Shown: positions 25,866 through 35,342 of the stretch, piece by piece
Position numbering within the stretch: position 1 is the stretch's first letter
Layout of the letters: every line of letters starts with the position of its first letter
Source of the DNA: Parachryseolinea silvisoli
GTDB taxonomy: Bacteria; Bacteroidota; Bacteroidia; Cytophagales; Cyclobacteriaceae
Assembly: GCF_021190955.1 (NCBI RefSeq)
Contig: NZ_JAIOAO010000001.1
Location: 372,001 to 436,000, forward strand
Reading direction: 5' to 3'
Length of the DNA: 64,000 nt
Made by a program: the position numbers and the translations under genes
Notes under the pieces: model-generated
What the model saw: only the letters and a program-made list of their open reading frames with translations
Told to the model about the DNA's origin: nothing
Databases searched by the model: none

Positions 25866-28154
25866 ATGGCTGCAATCACCGTTCTCCTGCGATCCCTGCT
25901 TTTGCTGTTGGTGCTTATTATCAATTTTCGTGAAAGCACAGCACAGAAGATCGTTCATTTTCGCGACGACGAAACAGTAATCCCCATTGGACGCTCTGTG
26001 TACTATTATAAAGACGAAAGTACGGCGCTGAGTCTTGAAGATGTTCGCACCGGGCCGGTAGCCCGGCAATTTCAACGATCGGAAACTTCGTGGCCTCACT
26101 TTGGTACTACGCGCGCGGCCATCTGGCTTCGTTTTACTGTGGTGAATCACACGCCGTCGGCTTGCGTGCTGGAAATCGCGGAGCCCGGCCTGCAACATGT
26201 CCAACTCTTTGCTCCAACGGCCAACGGCGGCTACGAAGGCCATACGTTTGGCCTGCTTCACCCCATGAGCGCCCGCCCGATCAAAAACAACTATTTTTTA
26301 TATCGTCTCGCGGGTGCAGGCGACAGCACGCAGCACACATTCTATCTTCGCATTAAGACCGACGTAAACCTGGATGTGCCGATGACCATCAGCAGCTTCA
26401 AAGGTATATTGGACGCGCAGCGCGCGCGGAATCTCTCCTTTGGCTTTCTGTGTGGGTTGTTGGTCATCATGACATTCTCGTGCCTCATCACGTACTTCAT
26501 TGTACACGAACGCTGCTATCTATACTATGCGCTGCACCTGTTTTCGGTGCTGGTCTTTATCGACATTCTTTACATAGGCTCCGGATTTGAATATCTGTGG
26601 CCGGAGACGCCGTGGATAAACCAATACCCGATGTTGTTTGGTGGCATCTCCAGTTTCCTGATCCTGTTATTCTCCAGTAGCTTTCTGCAATCTGCTACCT
26701 ATATGCCGCGTCTTCACCGGGGCTTACGTGTATTCTATATATTATTGGCCTTGTCCGGGGTACTATTCCTTATGGGTGCACCACTTATTGGTAATGCTGT
26801 GATGCAGCTCGTCGCACTGTTGGTAACGCCGTACCTGGTGGCGATGGGCGTGAAGGCATACAGGCAACAATACCCGCAGGCCGGTATTTTCATTGCTGCA
26901 CTGTCCTTCTTCCTGACAGCCGTGCTTGTGTTTCTCTTATACATAAATGGCGTTCTGCCGCCAGGCTTTTATACACGCAGCTCATTTATGATCGGAGCAA
27001 TAGGCCAAAGCGTTTTGCTGGCATTTGGCCTAGCCGGCAAAATTGACTTGCTGAAGCAGCAAAAGGAGCAAGCACAGGCCGAAATGCTGAATGTAATGAA
27101 GCGGCAGAACATAGAGTTAGAGAGACTCGTGGTGGAACGCACACAGGAGCTCATTTCGCAAAATGAAGAAATTGCCGCACAAAATGAAGAAATCTCATCG
27201 CAGGTAGAAGAGCTCACGACCCAGCAGGAACAGATCGAATTGCAGAACCAGGAGCTGCAACAAAACAATCAGGCGCTGCATGACGCACGTAAGACAGTAG
27301 AAAAACAACACGACCTGCTTCAGCACCATACAGAGGAGCTTGAAAAACAAATCAGCGCGCGCACAGAAGAGCTCCTGGTCACGAATACCGAACTGCTGGA
27401 CCAAAACAAACAACTCGAACAATTCGCCTTTATCGTTGCGCATAATCTGCGATCGCCCGTAGCCCGCCTGCTAGGATTAACAAACCTGGCCAAGCTCGTT
27501 GATCCACACGGTAACGAAGTGGAGGTGGTCTTACAGAAGGTGGCCGAGTCGGGCAAAGAACTGGATACCGTCATTCATGACCTGTCTAACATCCTGGAAA
27601 TACGAAACGGCAAGGACAAACAGTTCGAAACGGTAAGCCTGACGGTGCGATTGGCGAGCGCCTGTATGAGCCTCAAGGAAGAGATCAATACGAATCACGC
27701 GCGCATCACGCAGGATCTCTCCGCCGCCGATGCCTTGTATACTATCTCGCCCTACATTGAAAGTATTCTATACAACCTCATCAGCAACGCCATTAAGTAC
27801 CGACATCCCGACCGCATACCGGTGATCAGCATTCGCACCACGGTAGTCGAGGGCGTCGTGCACCTGATGGTGAAAGATAACGGACTGGGGCTCGACATTC
27901 AAAGACATGGCGACAAGCTCTTTCATTTGTACCAACGCTTCCACCGCGATGGTGAAGGACGCGGCATCGGACTTTATTTGGTTAAGACGCAGGTAGAAGC
28001 TATCGGTGCACACATTTCCATGCAAAGCACACCACAGAAAGGAAGCGAGTTTACAATTGTATTTGATAATGTACCCGTACCGCCTGCATCACGGCCGGTG
28101 CCGACCGCGCTTGTCAGGGCCTCGGGTATTGTGCCCAACGCAAAGCCGGGATAA
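25866..28154 (+). CDS. 7TM-DISM sensor histidine kinase
   Basis: This 762-residue kinase has a signal peptide, a periplasmic 7TMR-DISMED2 beta-sandwich (about residues 30-165), a seven-helix membrane domain (about 175-390), and a long Gln/Glu-rich coiled coil (about 395-510). The dimerisation domain has its phospho-acceptor His526 in FIVAHNLRSP, and an ATPase domain carries the DNGLGLD and GRGIGLYLVKTQ motifs. The DISM sensory domain is thought to bind small carbohydrates or similar ligands. No response regulator lies next to it, so it may signal to a regulator elsewhere. Confidence 0.93.
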   Translation: MAAITVLLRSLLLLLVLIINFRESTAQKIVHFRDDETVIPIGRSVYYYKDESTALSLEDVRTGPVARQFQRSETSWPHFGTTRAAIWLRFTVVNHTPSACVLEIAEPGLQHVQLFAPTANGGYEGHTFGLLHPMSARPIKNNYFLYRLAGAGDSTQHTFYLRIKTDVNLDVPMTISSFKGILDAQRARNLSFGFLCGLLVIMTFSCLITYFIVHERCYLYYALHLFSVLVFIDILYIGSGFEYLWPETPWINQYPMLFGGISSFLILLFSSSFLQSATYMPRLHRGLRVFYILLALSGVLFLMGAPLIGNAVMQLVALLVTPYLVAMGVKAYRQQYPQAGIFIAALSFFLTAVLVFLLYINGVLPPGFYTRSSFMIGAIGQSVLLAFGLAGKIDLLKQQKEQAQAEMLNVMKRQNIELERLVVERTQELISQNEEIAAQNEEISSQVEELTTQQEQIELQNQELQQNNQALHDARKTVEKQHDLLQHHTEELEKQISARTEELLVTNTELLDQNKQLEQFAFIVAHNLRSPVARLLGLTNLAKLVDPHGNEVEVVLQKVAESGKELDTVIHDLSNILEIRNGKDKQFETVSLTVRLASACMSLKEEINTNHARITQDLSAADALYTISPYIESILYNLISNAIKYRHPDRIPVISIRTTVVEGVVHLMVKDNGLGLDIQRHGDKLFHLYQRFHRDGEGRGIGLYLVKTQVEAIGAHISMQSTPQKGSEFTIVFDNVPVPPASRPVPTALVRASGIVPNAKPG

Positions 28155-28209
28155 CCGGTGGCATGACGTAGCATGACTGTTTGTCGTGTATTGTTGTATC
28201 GTCCTGTTC

Positions 28210-29184
28210 TCAGGTATATACTTCAGGATTTACGACGGTCGGCAGCCGCTCGCCGCGCAAGCCGGCAATAACATTACGCGCAGCAAGGATAGCCATGGCA
28301 CTACGGGTTTCCTGCGTGGCGGAACCAATGTGCGGCAGCACGGCGACGTTTTCCATCGACAGCAGCGGGCTGTCGGCAGCCATCGGCTCGGGGTTGGTCA
28401 CATCGAGTCCGGCGCCCCAGAGCATACCTTGCTGCAAGGCAGCAATCAGGTCAGGCTCGTGGTGTATGCCCCCGCGCGCGGTGTTGATAAATATGGCGGT
28501 GGGCTTCATGCGCCGGAAAGTACGGGCATTAAATGTGCCGGCCGTCTCGGGGGTGAGCGACGTATGTACCGACAGCACGTCGCTTTGCGCAAGCAGCTCA
28601 TCAAACGAAACACGCACCGCACCAAGGTTGCGCTCGGCCTCCTCGTTGTGGCCGCGATTGTGGTACACAATGCGCATACCGTATACAGCCTGAGCACGAC
28701 GTGCCATTTCATAGCCGATCTTGCCAAGGCCCCAAATACCGAGCGTCTTGCCATTCAGGTCTACCCCCAGGTCGGCCGTAGGATCTGAAAAGCCCCAACC
28801 TCCCCGAAGTATCTTTTTGTGCATGTAGAGCGCCTTGCGCGCGACGGCGGCCATGAGCAGAAAGGCAGTGTCAGCGGTGGCACCGCTCAACACGCCGGGC
28901 GTATTACCAATGGGTATTTTGAGCCGCGTGGCTGCCGCAACGTCGACGTTGTCATAGCCCACCGAGTGCAGGGATACTACTTTGAGGTGTGCGCAAGCTT
29001 CCAAAAACTCCGCACCGATCTTGTTGTGGCCGGCACTGAGCAGCGCCTGGTGGTCCTGGCAACGTTCGACCAGCTCGGCGGCCGTCAGATCGCGTTTTTC
29101 GGTCCACTCGGTTATCTGTATAGACGCTTCGCGCAGCAACTGCAGGCCGGCTTCCGGTATCTTGCGTGTGATAAAAACGTTCAT
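28210..29184 (-). CDS. D-2-hydroxyacid dehydrogenase (glyoxylate/hydroxypyruvate reductase type)
   Basis: This 324-residue enzyme has the NAD(P) Rossmann motif GIWGLGKIG and the three catalytic residues of the family: the Arg in INTARGG, the Glu in NPEPM and the His in PHIGSAT. It resembles GhrB-type enzymes that reduce glyoxylate or hydroxypyruvate. The gene starts two bases after the stop of the beta-lactamase gene, so they are almost certainly cotranscribed, although no shared function is obvious. Confidence 0.93.
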   Translation of the reverse strand: MNVFITRKIPEAGLQLLREASIQITEWTEKRDLTAAELVERCQDHQALLSAGHNKIGAEFLEACAHLKVVSLHSVGYDNVDVAAATRLKIPIGNTPGVLSGATADTAFLLMAAVARKALYMHKKILRGGWGFSDPTADLGVDLNGKTLGIWGLGKIGYEMARRAQAVYGMRIVYHNRGHNEEAERNLGAVRVSFDELLAQSDVLSVHTSLTPETAGTFNARTFRRMKPTAIFINTARGGIHHEPDLIAALQQGMLWGAGLDVTNPEPMAADSPLLSMENVAVLPHIGSATQETRSAMAILAARNVIAGLRGERLPTVVNPEVYT

Positions 29185-29186
29185 GG

Positions 29187-30089
29187 CTATTTTCTTTTCG
29201 ATGACGATAGGAAATGATCCCAGGTTGCCTTGCTAATATCGGCAATGATCTTTTCGTTTACTGCCGGTTTTTCGTGCGAGTCGGACACAAATACGGCGAT
29301 GGTATAGGTGCGGCCATCAGGCAATACCACCACGCCCACGTCATTGACGGCGGCGGTGACGCCTTGCTCGTTGGTGTTGGATGTACCCGTGCGATGCCCC
29401 ACCGCCGTGCCGGCAGGCAGTTGGCCCTTCAGGCGGTTGGCTCCCGGCACCGTCTCTAGCATCATCTTCCACAGCACCGCGCGACTGCCGGCGGCCAGGT
29501 GTTTTCCTTCGTAGCATTCGGTTAACAATCGTGCCATGGCCACGGGCGTGGTCCAGTTGGTATATTGTACATCCCACGCGCGGCTCATCTCTTCCTCCGT
29601 GGCGACAATAGCGATGTCGGCAATACCCAGGGTATGGATGTAGCGATCGGCCACCACTGTACCGCCGATCAGGCGGAACAGGATGTCGCATGCGTTGTTG
29701 TCGCTATAGGTGACAGTATATTTCAACAGCTCCTGGACCGTGACATCTACGTCGCCTTCGGGGTATTGCTCGCGCAACGGGCTATACGTAGGCAACATAT
29801 CGGCCTTTGTCAGGTGTACCTTTTGGTCAAGACGCAATTGCCCATGATCAATCTGGTGAAAGACCGCCAGCGCCAACGGGAACTTATAGGTGCTTTGCAT
29901 GGGGTAATGTTGCTGGCCATGCAAGGTAAGTGTATCGTGCCCGAAAGGGCCGACGATGGCTACGCCAACGTTTGCCTGGCGAGCCTCGACAAGGGATCGG
30001 ATCTTTTTTCGCAAGATGTCTGTTTGTCCATGAACAACGAACGTTAGCAGAAAAAAGAGAACGGCGGTGGTGGTGGCTTTAAGACGCAT
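29187..30089 (-). CDS. Class A beta-lactamase
   Basis: This 300-residue serine beta-lactamase has a signal peptide and all class A motifs: SxxK as STYK at residues 66-69, SDN at 129-131, an omega-loop glutamate within EEE at 165-167, and the KTG-equivalent RTG at 233-235. The ELLKYTVTYSDNNACDILF context is that of the subclass A2 enzymes found in Bacteroidota (CfxA, PER and VEB types), some of which are extended-spectrum. The ATG at 30089 was chosen because it starts the signal peptide. The gene is chromosomal and not next to a mobile element, so it may be intrinsic. It is divergent from rpiB. Confidence 0.93.
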   Translation of the reverse strand: MRLKATTTAVLFFLLTFVVHGQTDILRKKIRSLVEARQANVGVAIVGPFGHDTLTLHGQQHYPMQSTYKFPLALAVFHQIDHGQLRLDQKVHLTKADMLPTYSPLREQYPEGDVDVTVQELLKYTVTYSDNNACDILFRLIGGTVVADRYIHTLGIADIAIVATEEEMSRAWDVQYTNWTTPVAMARLLTECYEGKHLAAGSRAVLWKMMLETVPGANRLKGQLPAGTAVGHRTGTSNTNEQGVTAAVNDVGVVVLPDGRTYTIAVFVSDSHEKPAVNEKIIADISKATWDHFLSSSKRK

Positions 30090-30202
30090 ACGGTTAACAG
30101 GTTCTGTCAAATGTAACAACAAGGAACGGTTGGCTCACAGGATTTTGAGCGATCAATTTTTTTATGAACAAATGAGCATCGATATTTATATTTTAATACA
30201 CC

Positions 30203-30649
30203 ATGAAAATAGGAATAGCCGCAGACCATGGAGGTTTTGAACTGAAAGAGGTCCTTGCTTCCTTTCTCCGCACCCAGCACTATGACGTTCAGGATTTTGG
30301 TGCATTCGGACTCGATCCCACCGATGATTATCCCGACATGGTCGTGCCACTGGCACGGGCTGTCGCCGCCGGCGAAGTGGTCCGGGGCATTGCCGTGTGT
30401 GGCAGCGGCGTAGGCGCCTCCATCGCCGCCAATAAAGTGACCGGTGTACGGGCTGCCCTCGTGCACGACTATTTTTCCGCCCACCAGGGTGTAGAAGACG
30501 ACGACATGAACCTGCTCTGCCTGGGTGGGCGTGTCACCGGCAACGAAATGGCCAAGGAGCTCATCCTGGCGTTTTTAAAAGCAAACTACATTGGTGCCGA
30601 GCGGCACCAACGCCGGCTGGACAAAGTACACCGACTCGAAAAAGAATAA
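30203..30649 (+). CDS. rpiB: Ribose-5-phosphate isomerase B
   Basis: This 148-residue sugar-phosphate isomerase interconverts ribulose 5-phosphate and ribose 5-phosphate. The AADHGG opening, the catalytic cysteine in AVCGSGVGASIAANK and the HDYFSA segment identify RpiB/LacAB. Its product connects to the three following genes of the oxidative pentose phosphate pathway. The gap to gnd is 43 bases, so it is likely part of the same operon. Confidence 0.95.
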   Translation: MKIGIAADHGGFELKEVLASFLRTQHYDVQDFGAFGLDPTDDYPDMVVPLARAVAAGEVVRGIAVCGSGVGASIAANKVTGVRAALVHDYFSAHQGVEDDDMNLLCLGGRVTGNEMAKELILAFLKANYIGAERHQRRLDKVHRLEKE

Positions 30650-30692
30650 CATAATATTTAGTATTACTGCACAATATAATCAGCAACCAAAA

Positions 30693-32108
30693 ATGCAAGG
30701 CGATCAATATGTTTTAGGAATGGTAGGTTTAGGCGTTATGGGTCGTAACCTGCTGTTGAATATGGCCGACCACAGTTTTAAAGTGGCCGGATACGATAAG
30801 GATGCTTCGAAAGTAGAGGCGCTTAGTAAGGAGAAGGTGAAGGGAGAAGTAAAGGGATTTACATCGCTTCAGGAGTTTATCAGCAGCCTCAGCAAGCCGC
30901 GCGCGGTCATGCTGCTCGTGCCGGCCGGCAAGATCGTCGATAGCGCCATTGCCGAGATCACGCCCCTGCTGGATAAAGGCGACCTGATCATTGACGGTGG
31001 CAACTCGCATTTTATGGATACCAACCGCCGCGCCGAAGAATTGGAGGCCAAAGGCCTGCACTTTTTTGGCATGGGCGTTTCAGGAGGTGAAGAAGGCGCA
31101 CGCAACGGCCCGAGCATGATGCCGGGTGGTGACCCGAACGCTTACAAAGTCGTACAGCCCATCTTTGAAGCCATTGCAGCCAAAGTCAACGGCGAACCGT
31201 GTGTGACGTATATCGGTCCCGGTTCTTCCGGCAACTTTGTAAAGACGGTACACAACGGTATCGAGTATGCCATCATGCAGCTTATTGCCGAGACCTACGA
31301 AGTCATGCGCAAAGGCCTGGGCCTGACGGGTCAGCAAATGCACGACACCTTCCGCGGATGGAATGAAGGACGCCTGCAGTCGTTCCTGGTCGAGATCACC
31401 CGCGACATCTTTGCCTACAAAGAACCCGGCAGCAGCCAACTGTTGCTGGATAGCATTAAAGACGAAGCTAAGTCGAAAGGCACCGGCAAGTGGACCTCGC
31501 AGGTAGCGATGGATCTGCAACTGCCGATCACGGCCATCGATACAGCGGTGTCCATGCGGGACCTGTCTAAATACAAAGCCATCCGCACGCAGGCGGCGAA
31601 GCTGTACGCCGACAACGGCCTGAAGCTTTCGGTTGACCAGGCTAAATTTGTACAGGCGTTGGAAGAAGCGCTGTATTTCACAACCGTGATTGCCTACGCA
31701 CAGGGCATGCACCTGCTGTCGCAGGCGTCGAAAGAGTATGGCTACAACCTGCAGCTGGCAAACATCGCATTGATCTGGCGTGGGGGTTGTATCATACGCT
31801 CAACCTTCCTGCAATCCATCCACAATGCCTATAAGAAAGATAATACCCTGCCCCACCTGTTACTGGATGCTGACATTGCCGCACAGATGAAAGGTGCGCT
31901 GCCGGGCATGCGCCAGGTGGTTTCAACCGCCACGGCCACGGGCATTTCCGTGCCAGCCTTTGCCGCGTCGCTCAGCTACTTTGATGCGCTGCGCAGCGAG
32001 CACATGCCTTCAAATCTCATTCAGGCGCAACGCGATTTCTTCGGTGCGCATACGTATGAGCTGATCGGCAAAGAAGGCGTATTCCACACGCAATGGACCA
32101 AAAAGTAA
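30693..32108 (+). CDS. gnd: 6-phosphogluconate dehydrogenase, decarboxylating
   Basis: This 471-residue enzyme oxidatively decarboxylates 6-phosphogluconate to ribulose 5-phosphate with NADP. It has the nucleotide motif GLGVMGRN near the N-terminus, the catalytic region GVSGGEEGAR and the KTVHNGIEYAIMQLIAE stretch, and the full-length family size. The ATG at 30693 (MQGDQY) was chosen; the longer frame to 30591 overlaps rpiB. It lies between rpiB and zwf on the same strand. Confidence 0.96.
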   Translation: MQGDQYVLGMVGLGVMGRNLLLNMADHSFKVAGYDKDASKVEALSKEKVKGEVKGFTSLQEFISSLSKPRAVMLLVPAGKIVDSAIAEITPLLDKGDLIIDGGNSHFMDTNRRAEELEAKGLHFFGMGVSGGEEGARNGPSMMPGGDPNAYKVVQPIFEAIAAKVNGEPCVTYIGPGSSGNFVKTVHNGIEYAIMQLIAETYEVMRKGLGLTGQQMHDTFRGWNEGRLQSFLVEITRDIFAYKEPGSSQLLLDSIKDEAKSKGTGKWTSQVAMDLQLPITAIDTAVSMRDLSKYKAIRTQAAKLYADNGLKLSVDQAKFVQALEEALYFTTVIAYAQGMHLLSQASKEYGYNLQLANIALIWRGGCIIRSTFLQSIHNAYKKDNTLPHLLLDADIAAQMKGALPGMRQVVSTATATGISVPAFAASLSYFDALRSEHMPSNLIQAQRDFFGAHTYELIGKEGVFHTQWTKK

Positions 32109-32147
32109 TCGATCTTATCACGACGTAACCATTTTTGCCTTTACTAC

Positions 32148-33680
32148 ATGAGTGCAGCAACCGACGCCATTAAATCAACGCCCACGATTTTCTTCCTCTT
32201 CGGTGGTACCGGGGACCTTACCTCGCGCAAGCTTGTGCCGGCGCTATACAATTTGTATATCGACGGTCGGATGCCCACGCATTTCCAGATCGTGGCCATG
32301 GGCCGGACACAGTATAGTAACGACGCTTTCCGCGACGTGCTGTTGAAAGACCTCAAACAATTCTCGCGCAAACGGGCAGCGCAGGCTCCCCCGGAAACGT
32401 GGGATGAGTTTGCCAAACACATTTTCTTCCAGGTATCGGACATCAACAATCCGCAGACGTACCAGGAACAGTCCGACCGCATTGCCGAGTTCGGCAAAAT
32501 CTGCGGCGGAGAGCCCAACGTGGTGTATTACCTCGCCGTGGCTCCGCGCTTCTTCAGCACGATTGCGGAAAACATTTCGAAGTTCAAGCTCGCCACCAAC
32601 CCCGAGAAGGCACGCATTGTGATCGAGAAGCCTTTCGGCCACGACCTGGAGTCGGCACGCCAGCTGAATCAATTGCTGGGCGGCGTATTCTCGGAACAAC
32701 AGATCTACCGCATTGACCACTACCTGGGGAAAGAGACTGTGCAAAACATTCTGGCATTGCGCTTCTCTAACTCGATCTTCGAGCCGCTGTGGAACCGGAG
32801 TTATATCGATCACATACAAATCTCCGTGTCAGAGCAACTGGGTGTGGGTGGTCGCGGAGGCTATTACGACGAATCCGGCGCACTGCGCGACATGATCCAA
32901 AACCACATTTTGCAGCTTCTTTGCTTGGTGGCAATGGAACCTCCTACAAGCTTCCAGGCCGACGAGGTACGCAATAAAAAAGTGGACGTGCTGCACTCCA
33001 TGCGTAAGTTCACCGCCGAAGATGTCAAAAGGAACGCAGTACGCGGCCAGTATAGCAAAGGCTGGATGGAAGGCAAAGAACTTCCTGGTTATCGCGAAGA
33101 GCCCGGTGTTGCGCCAGACTCCAATACGGAGACATTTGCCGCCATCAAGTTCCACATCGACAACTGGCGTTGGCACGGCGTGCCTTTCTATCTGCGTACC
33201 GGTAAGCGCATGCACCAGTCATCATCGGTGATCATGATCCAATTTAAAGATGTGCCGCACCTCATCTTCCCGTCGGAAGCGATCGAGGGATGGCAACAGA
33301 ATCGCCTTATCATCAGCATTCAACCCGAGATGAGCGTGCGTCTGCAGATACAAGCAAAACGTCCCGGCCTGGACATGACACTGAACCCGGTGGACATGAT
33401 CTTTGACTACAACGGTACCTATACCGGAGACACACCCGAAGCCTACGAGACGCTGCTGCTCGACACCATGCTGGGAGACCAGACGTTGTTTATGCGCGGC
33501 GACCAGGTAGAGGCTGCATGGGATTTGGTCATGCCGATCCTCAATGCTTGGGGCGGTAAGAAAAGCATCAGCTTCCCGAACTACCCGGTGGATTCATGGG
33601 GCCCTGAAACCGCCGAGTCACTCATTGCCAAAGACGGTTTCCATTGGTTTACTTTACCCCTCAAAAACTCCAAGAAGTAA
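32148..33680 (+). CDS. zwf: Glucose-6-phosphate 1-dehydrogenase
   Basis: This 510-residue enzyme catalyses the NADP-linked first step of the pentose phosphate pathway. The N-terminal nucleotide motif FGGTGDLTSRKL and the active-site sequence RIDHYLGKETVQN are intact, and the length is standard. It follows gnd by 39 bases and precedes pgl by 7 bases, so the oxidative branch is encoded as one unit. Confidence 0.97.
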   Translation: MSAATDAIKSTPTIFFLFGGTGDLTSRKLVPALYNLYIDGRMPTHFQIVAMGRTQYSNDAFRDVLLKDLKQFSRKRAAQAPPETWDEFAKHIFFQVSDINNPQTYQEQSDRIAEFGKICGGEPNVVYYLAVAPRFFSTIAENISKFKLATNPEKARIVIEKPFGHDLESARQLNQLLGGVFSEQQIYRIDHYLGKETVQNILALRFSNSIFEPLWNRSYIDHIQISVSEQLGVGGRGGYYDESGALRDMIQNHILQLLCLVAMEPPTSFQADEVRNKKVDVLHSMRKFTAEDVKRNAVRGQYSKGWMEGKELPGYREEPGVAPDSNTETFAAIKFHIDNWRWHGVPFYLRTGKRMHQSSSVIMIQFKDVPHLIFPSEAIEGWQQNRLIISIQPEMSVRLQIQAKRPGLDMTLNPVDMIFDYNGTYTGDTPEAYETLLLDTMLGDQTLFMRGDQVEAAWDLVMPILNAWGGKKSISFPNYPVDSWGPETAESLIAKDGFHWFTLPLKNSKK

Positions 33681-33687
33681 ACCTATT

Positions 33688-34428
33688 ATGCTCCGCATCT
33701 TTGACAACACCGATACGCTGCTGACAGCACTGGCCGACTTCATCGTCGACAGCGCCAAACAGGCTATTCACAAGCACGGCCGTTTCTCCTTTGTACTTTC
33801 AGGGGGCAGCTCTCCTAAGAAATTATATACCTTGCTGGCCTCGGACGCATACCGGTCGAAGATCGACTGGACCAGGATTTTTTTCTTCTTTGGCGACGAG
33901 CGTTACGTGCCCGCCACGCATGCTGACAGCAACTACCGCATGGCGCAAGAGATGCTGTTTACACCGCTGAACATCACCCCCGGTCAGGTATTTCGCATGA
34001 ACACCGACCTCGCAGTAGACGCGGCAGCAGAAGGCTACGAGCAGGACATTCGCGGCTACTTTGTCGAGAAACCCATCTGCTTTGATTTTATCCTGCTGGG
34101 TCTCGGCGACAATTCACATACAGCGTCGCTCTTCCCTCACACGTCGGTACTCCACGAAAAGGAAGCGCTTGTAAAAGGCCTCTACATCGACGAAGTAAAA
34201 ATGAACCGCATTACACTGACGGCCCCGGTGATCAACCGGGGGGCAATCATTGCCTTTTTGGTGTACGGCGGTGGCAAAGCCGAAGCAATACACCATATTT
34301 TGGAGGATGCCCGGAACATTGATGAATACCCGGCTCAGCTCATTCACCCAGAAAAGGGCGAAATCGTGTGGTTTTTGGACGAACCTGCAGCCGCAAACCT
34401 GTCTGTTGACCTGAAAAAGCGCAATTAA
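33688..34428 (+). CDS. pgl: 6-phosphogluconolactonase
   Basis: This 246-residue protein hydrolyses 6-phosphogluconolactone, the product of Zwf. The LSGGSSPKKLYTLL and DERYVP motifs are those of the SOL/DevB family. The start at 33688 follows the zwf stop by seven bases; a longer in-frame start at 33544 lies inside zwf and was not used. It is the last gene of the rpiB-gnd-zwf-pgl operon and is followed by a terminator. Confidence 0.94.
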   Translation: MLRIFDNTDTLLTALADFIVDSAKQAIHKHGRFSFVLSGGSSPKKLYTLLASDAYRSKIDWTRIFFFFGDERYVPATHADSNYRMAQEMLFTPLNITPGQVFRMNTDLAVDAAAEGYEQDIRGYFVEKPICFDFILLGLGDNSHTASLFPHTSVLHEKEALVKGLYIDEVKMNRITLTAPVINRGAIIAFLVYGGGKAEAIHHILEDARNIDEYPAQLIHPEKGEIVWFLDEPAAANLSVDLKKRN

Positions 34429-34463
34429 CGCCTATCTGGCGGCTATGCCGATATTTCTGACAG

Positions 34464-34507
34464 GCCCGGGGTGACGACTTGCTGTACGCCCCGGGCTTCG
34501 TTATTTT
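34464..34507 (+). terminator. Rho-independent terminator after pgl
   Basis: A perfect GCCCGGGG/CCCCGGGC stem with an 17-base loop is followed by a T-rich tail. It ends the pentose phosphate operon and lies just before the glucosaminidase gene. Confidence 0.75.
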
Positions 34508-34513
34508 TACGGC

Positions 34514-35338
34514 ATGGCGCAACAGCTACGCAGAAACTGGGCGGCCTTCCTGGGTTCTATTTTGATCATCCTGATCATTGCCCACAACACCGGCCGTAAC
34601 AAGACCTTTCACGTACGCACGGAAACGATTCAGCTCCAATCGCTGAAAGAAGTTGCTGCTTTGACCGGCAGCCTGGTAAAACCGTTTCTGTACACCAATG
34701 TATCAGGACTGGCAAAGCTACCCAGCCGGGAAGCAAAGCGGACTTTCATCGCTACCGTATTGCCATCCATTCTGGTGGCCAAATACCAGATCGAGCAGAA
34801 CCGCGAGAAAATCTATATTTTACAGCGGAAGCGCTACTGGACAGCCAGCGACAGCGCCTTTTATTACGACATGCGCCGACGCTACCGTGCCGTGGGCCTG
34901 ACAGACCTGCCTGGCCGCATGGTGACGCTGCCCAACAGTGTAATCCTGGCGCAGACCGCCGTGGAGAGCGGCTGGGGCCAATCGCGTTTTTTTCTGCAAG
35001 CACGGAACCTGTTTGGCATCTGGTCTTTTAACGCCAAAGAGCCGCGCATGGCTGCCTCACGCAAGCGAAAGACCAGGCAGGTATATGTGCGTGCGTACGA
35101 TGACATGGCGCAGTCCATCGCCCACTACTTCGAGGTCCTGGCACGGTCCCGCTCCTATCGCGGGCTGCGCGAAGCCATGCAGCACACGCAAGACCCGTTT
35201 GAGCTTCTCCCCCATCTAAAGTATTATTCCGAACGCAGGTCGGCCTATACGCAACAGCTTAAGAAGATGATCATTGCCAACAACCTCACGCAATATGATA
35301 CGTACCAGCTGGACCCGGCCTACCTTTTCCCGGACTAA
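34514..35338 (+). CDS. Glucosaminidase-domain (Bax/FlgJ-like) peptidoglycan hydrolase
   Basis: This 274-residue protein has an N-terminal membrane anchor (residues about 13-25) and a lysozyme-like glucosaminidase domain with the signature AQTAVESGWGQSRF containing the catalytic glutamate, followed by NLFGIWSF. The Bax group of this domain cleaves the glycan strand of the cell wall. The gene is followed after four bases by the GTG start of a polysaccharide deacetylase gene, so the two envelope proteins are probably coexpressed. Confidence 0.88.
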   Translation: MAQQLRRNWAAFLGSILIILIIAHNTGRNKTFHVRTETIQLQSLKEVAALTGSLVKPFLYTNVSGLAKLPSREAKRTFIATVLPSILVAKYQIEQNREKIYILQRKRYWTASDSAFYYDMRRRYRAVGLTDLPGRMVTLPNSVILAQTAVESGWGQSRFFLQARNLFGIWSFNAKEPRMAASRKRKTRQVYVRAYDDMAQSIAHYFEVLARSRSYRGLREAMQHTQDPFELLPHLKYYSERRSAYTQQLKKMIIANNLTQYDTYQLDPAYLFPD

Positions 35339-35342
35339 CCCC

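Noticed and set aside
34340-34522. A short antisense open frame at the end of pgl
   Set aside because: It covers the pgl 3' end and the terminator and has no coding character.
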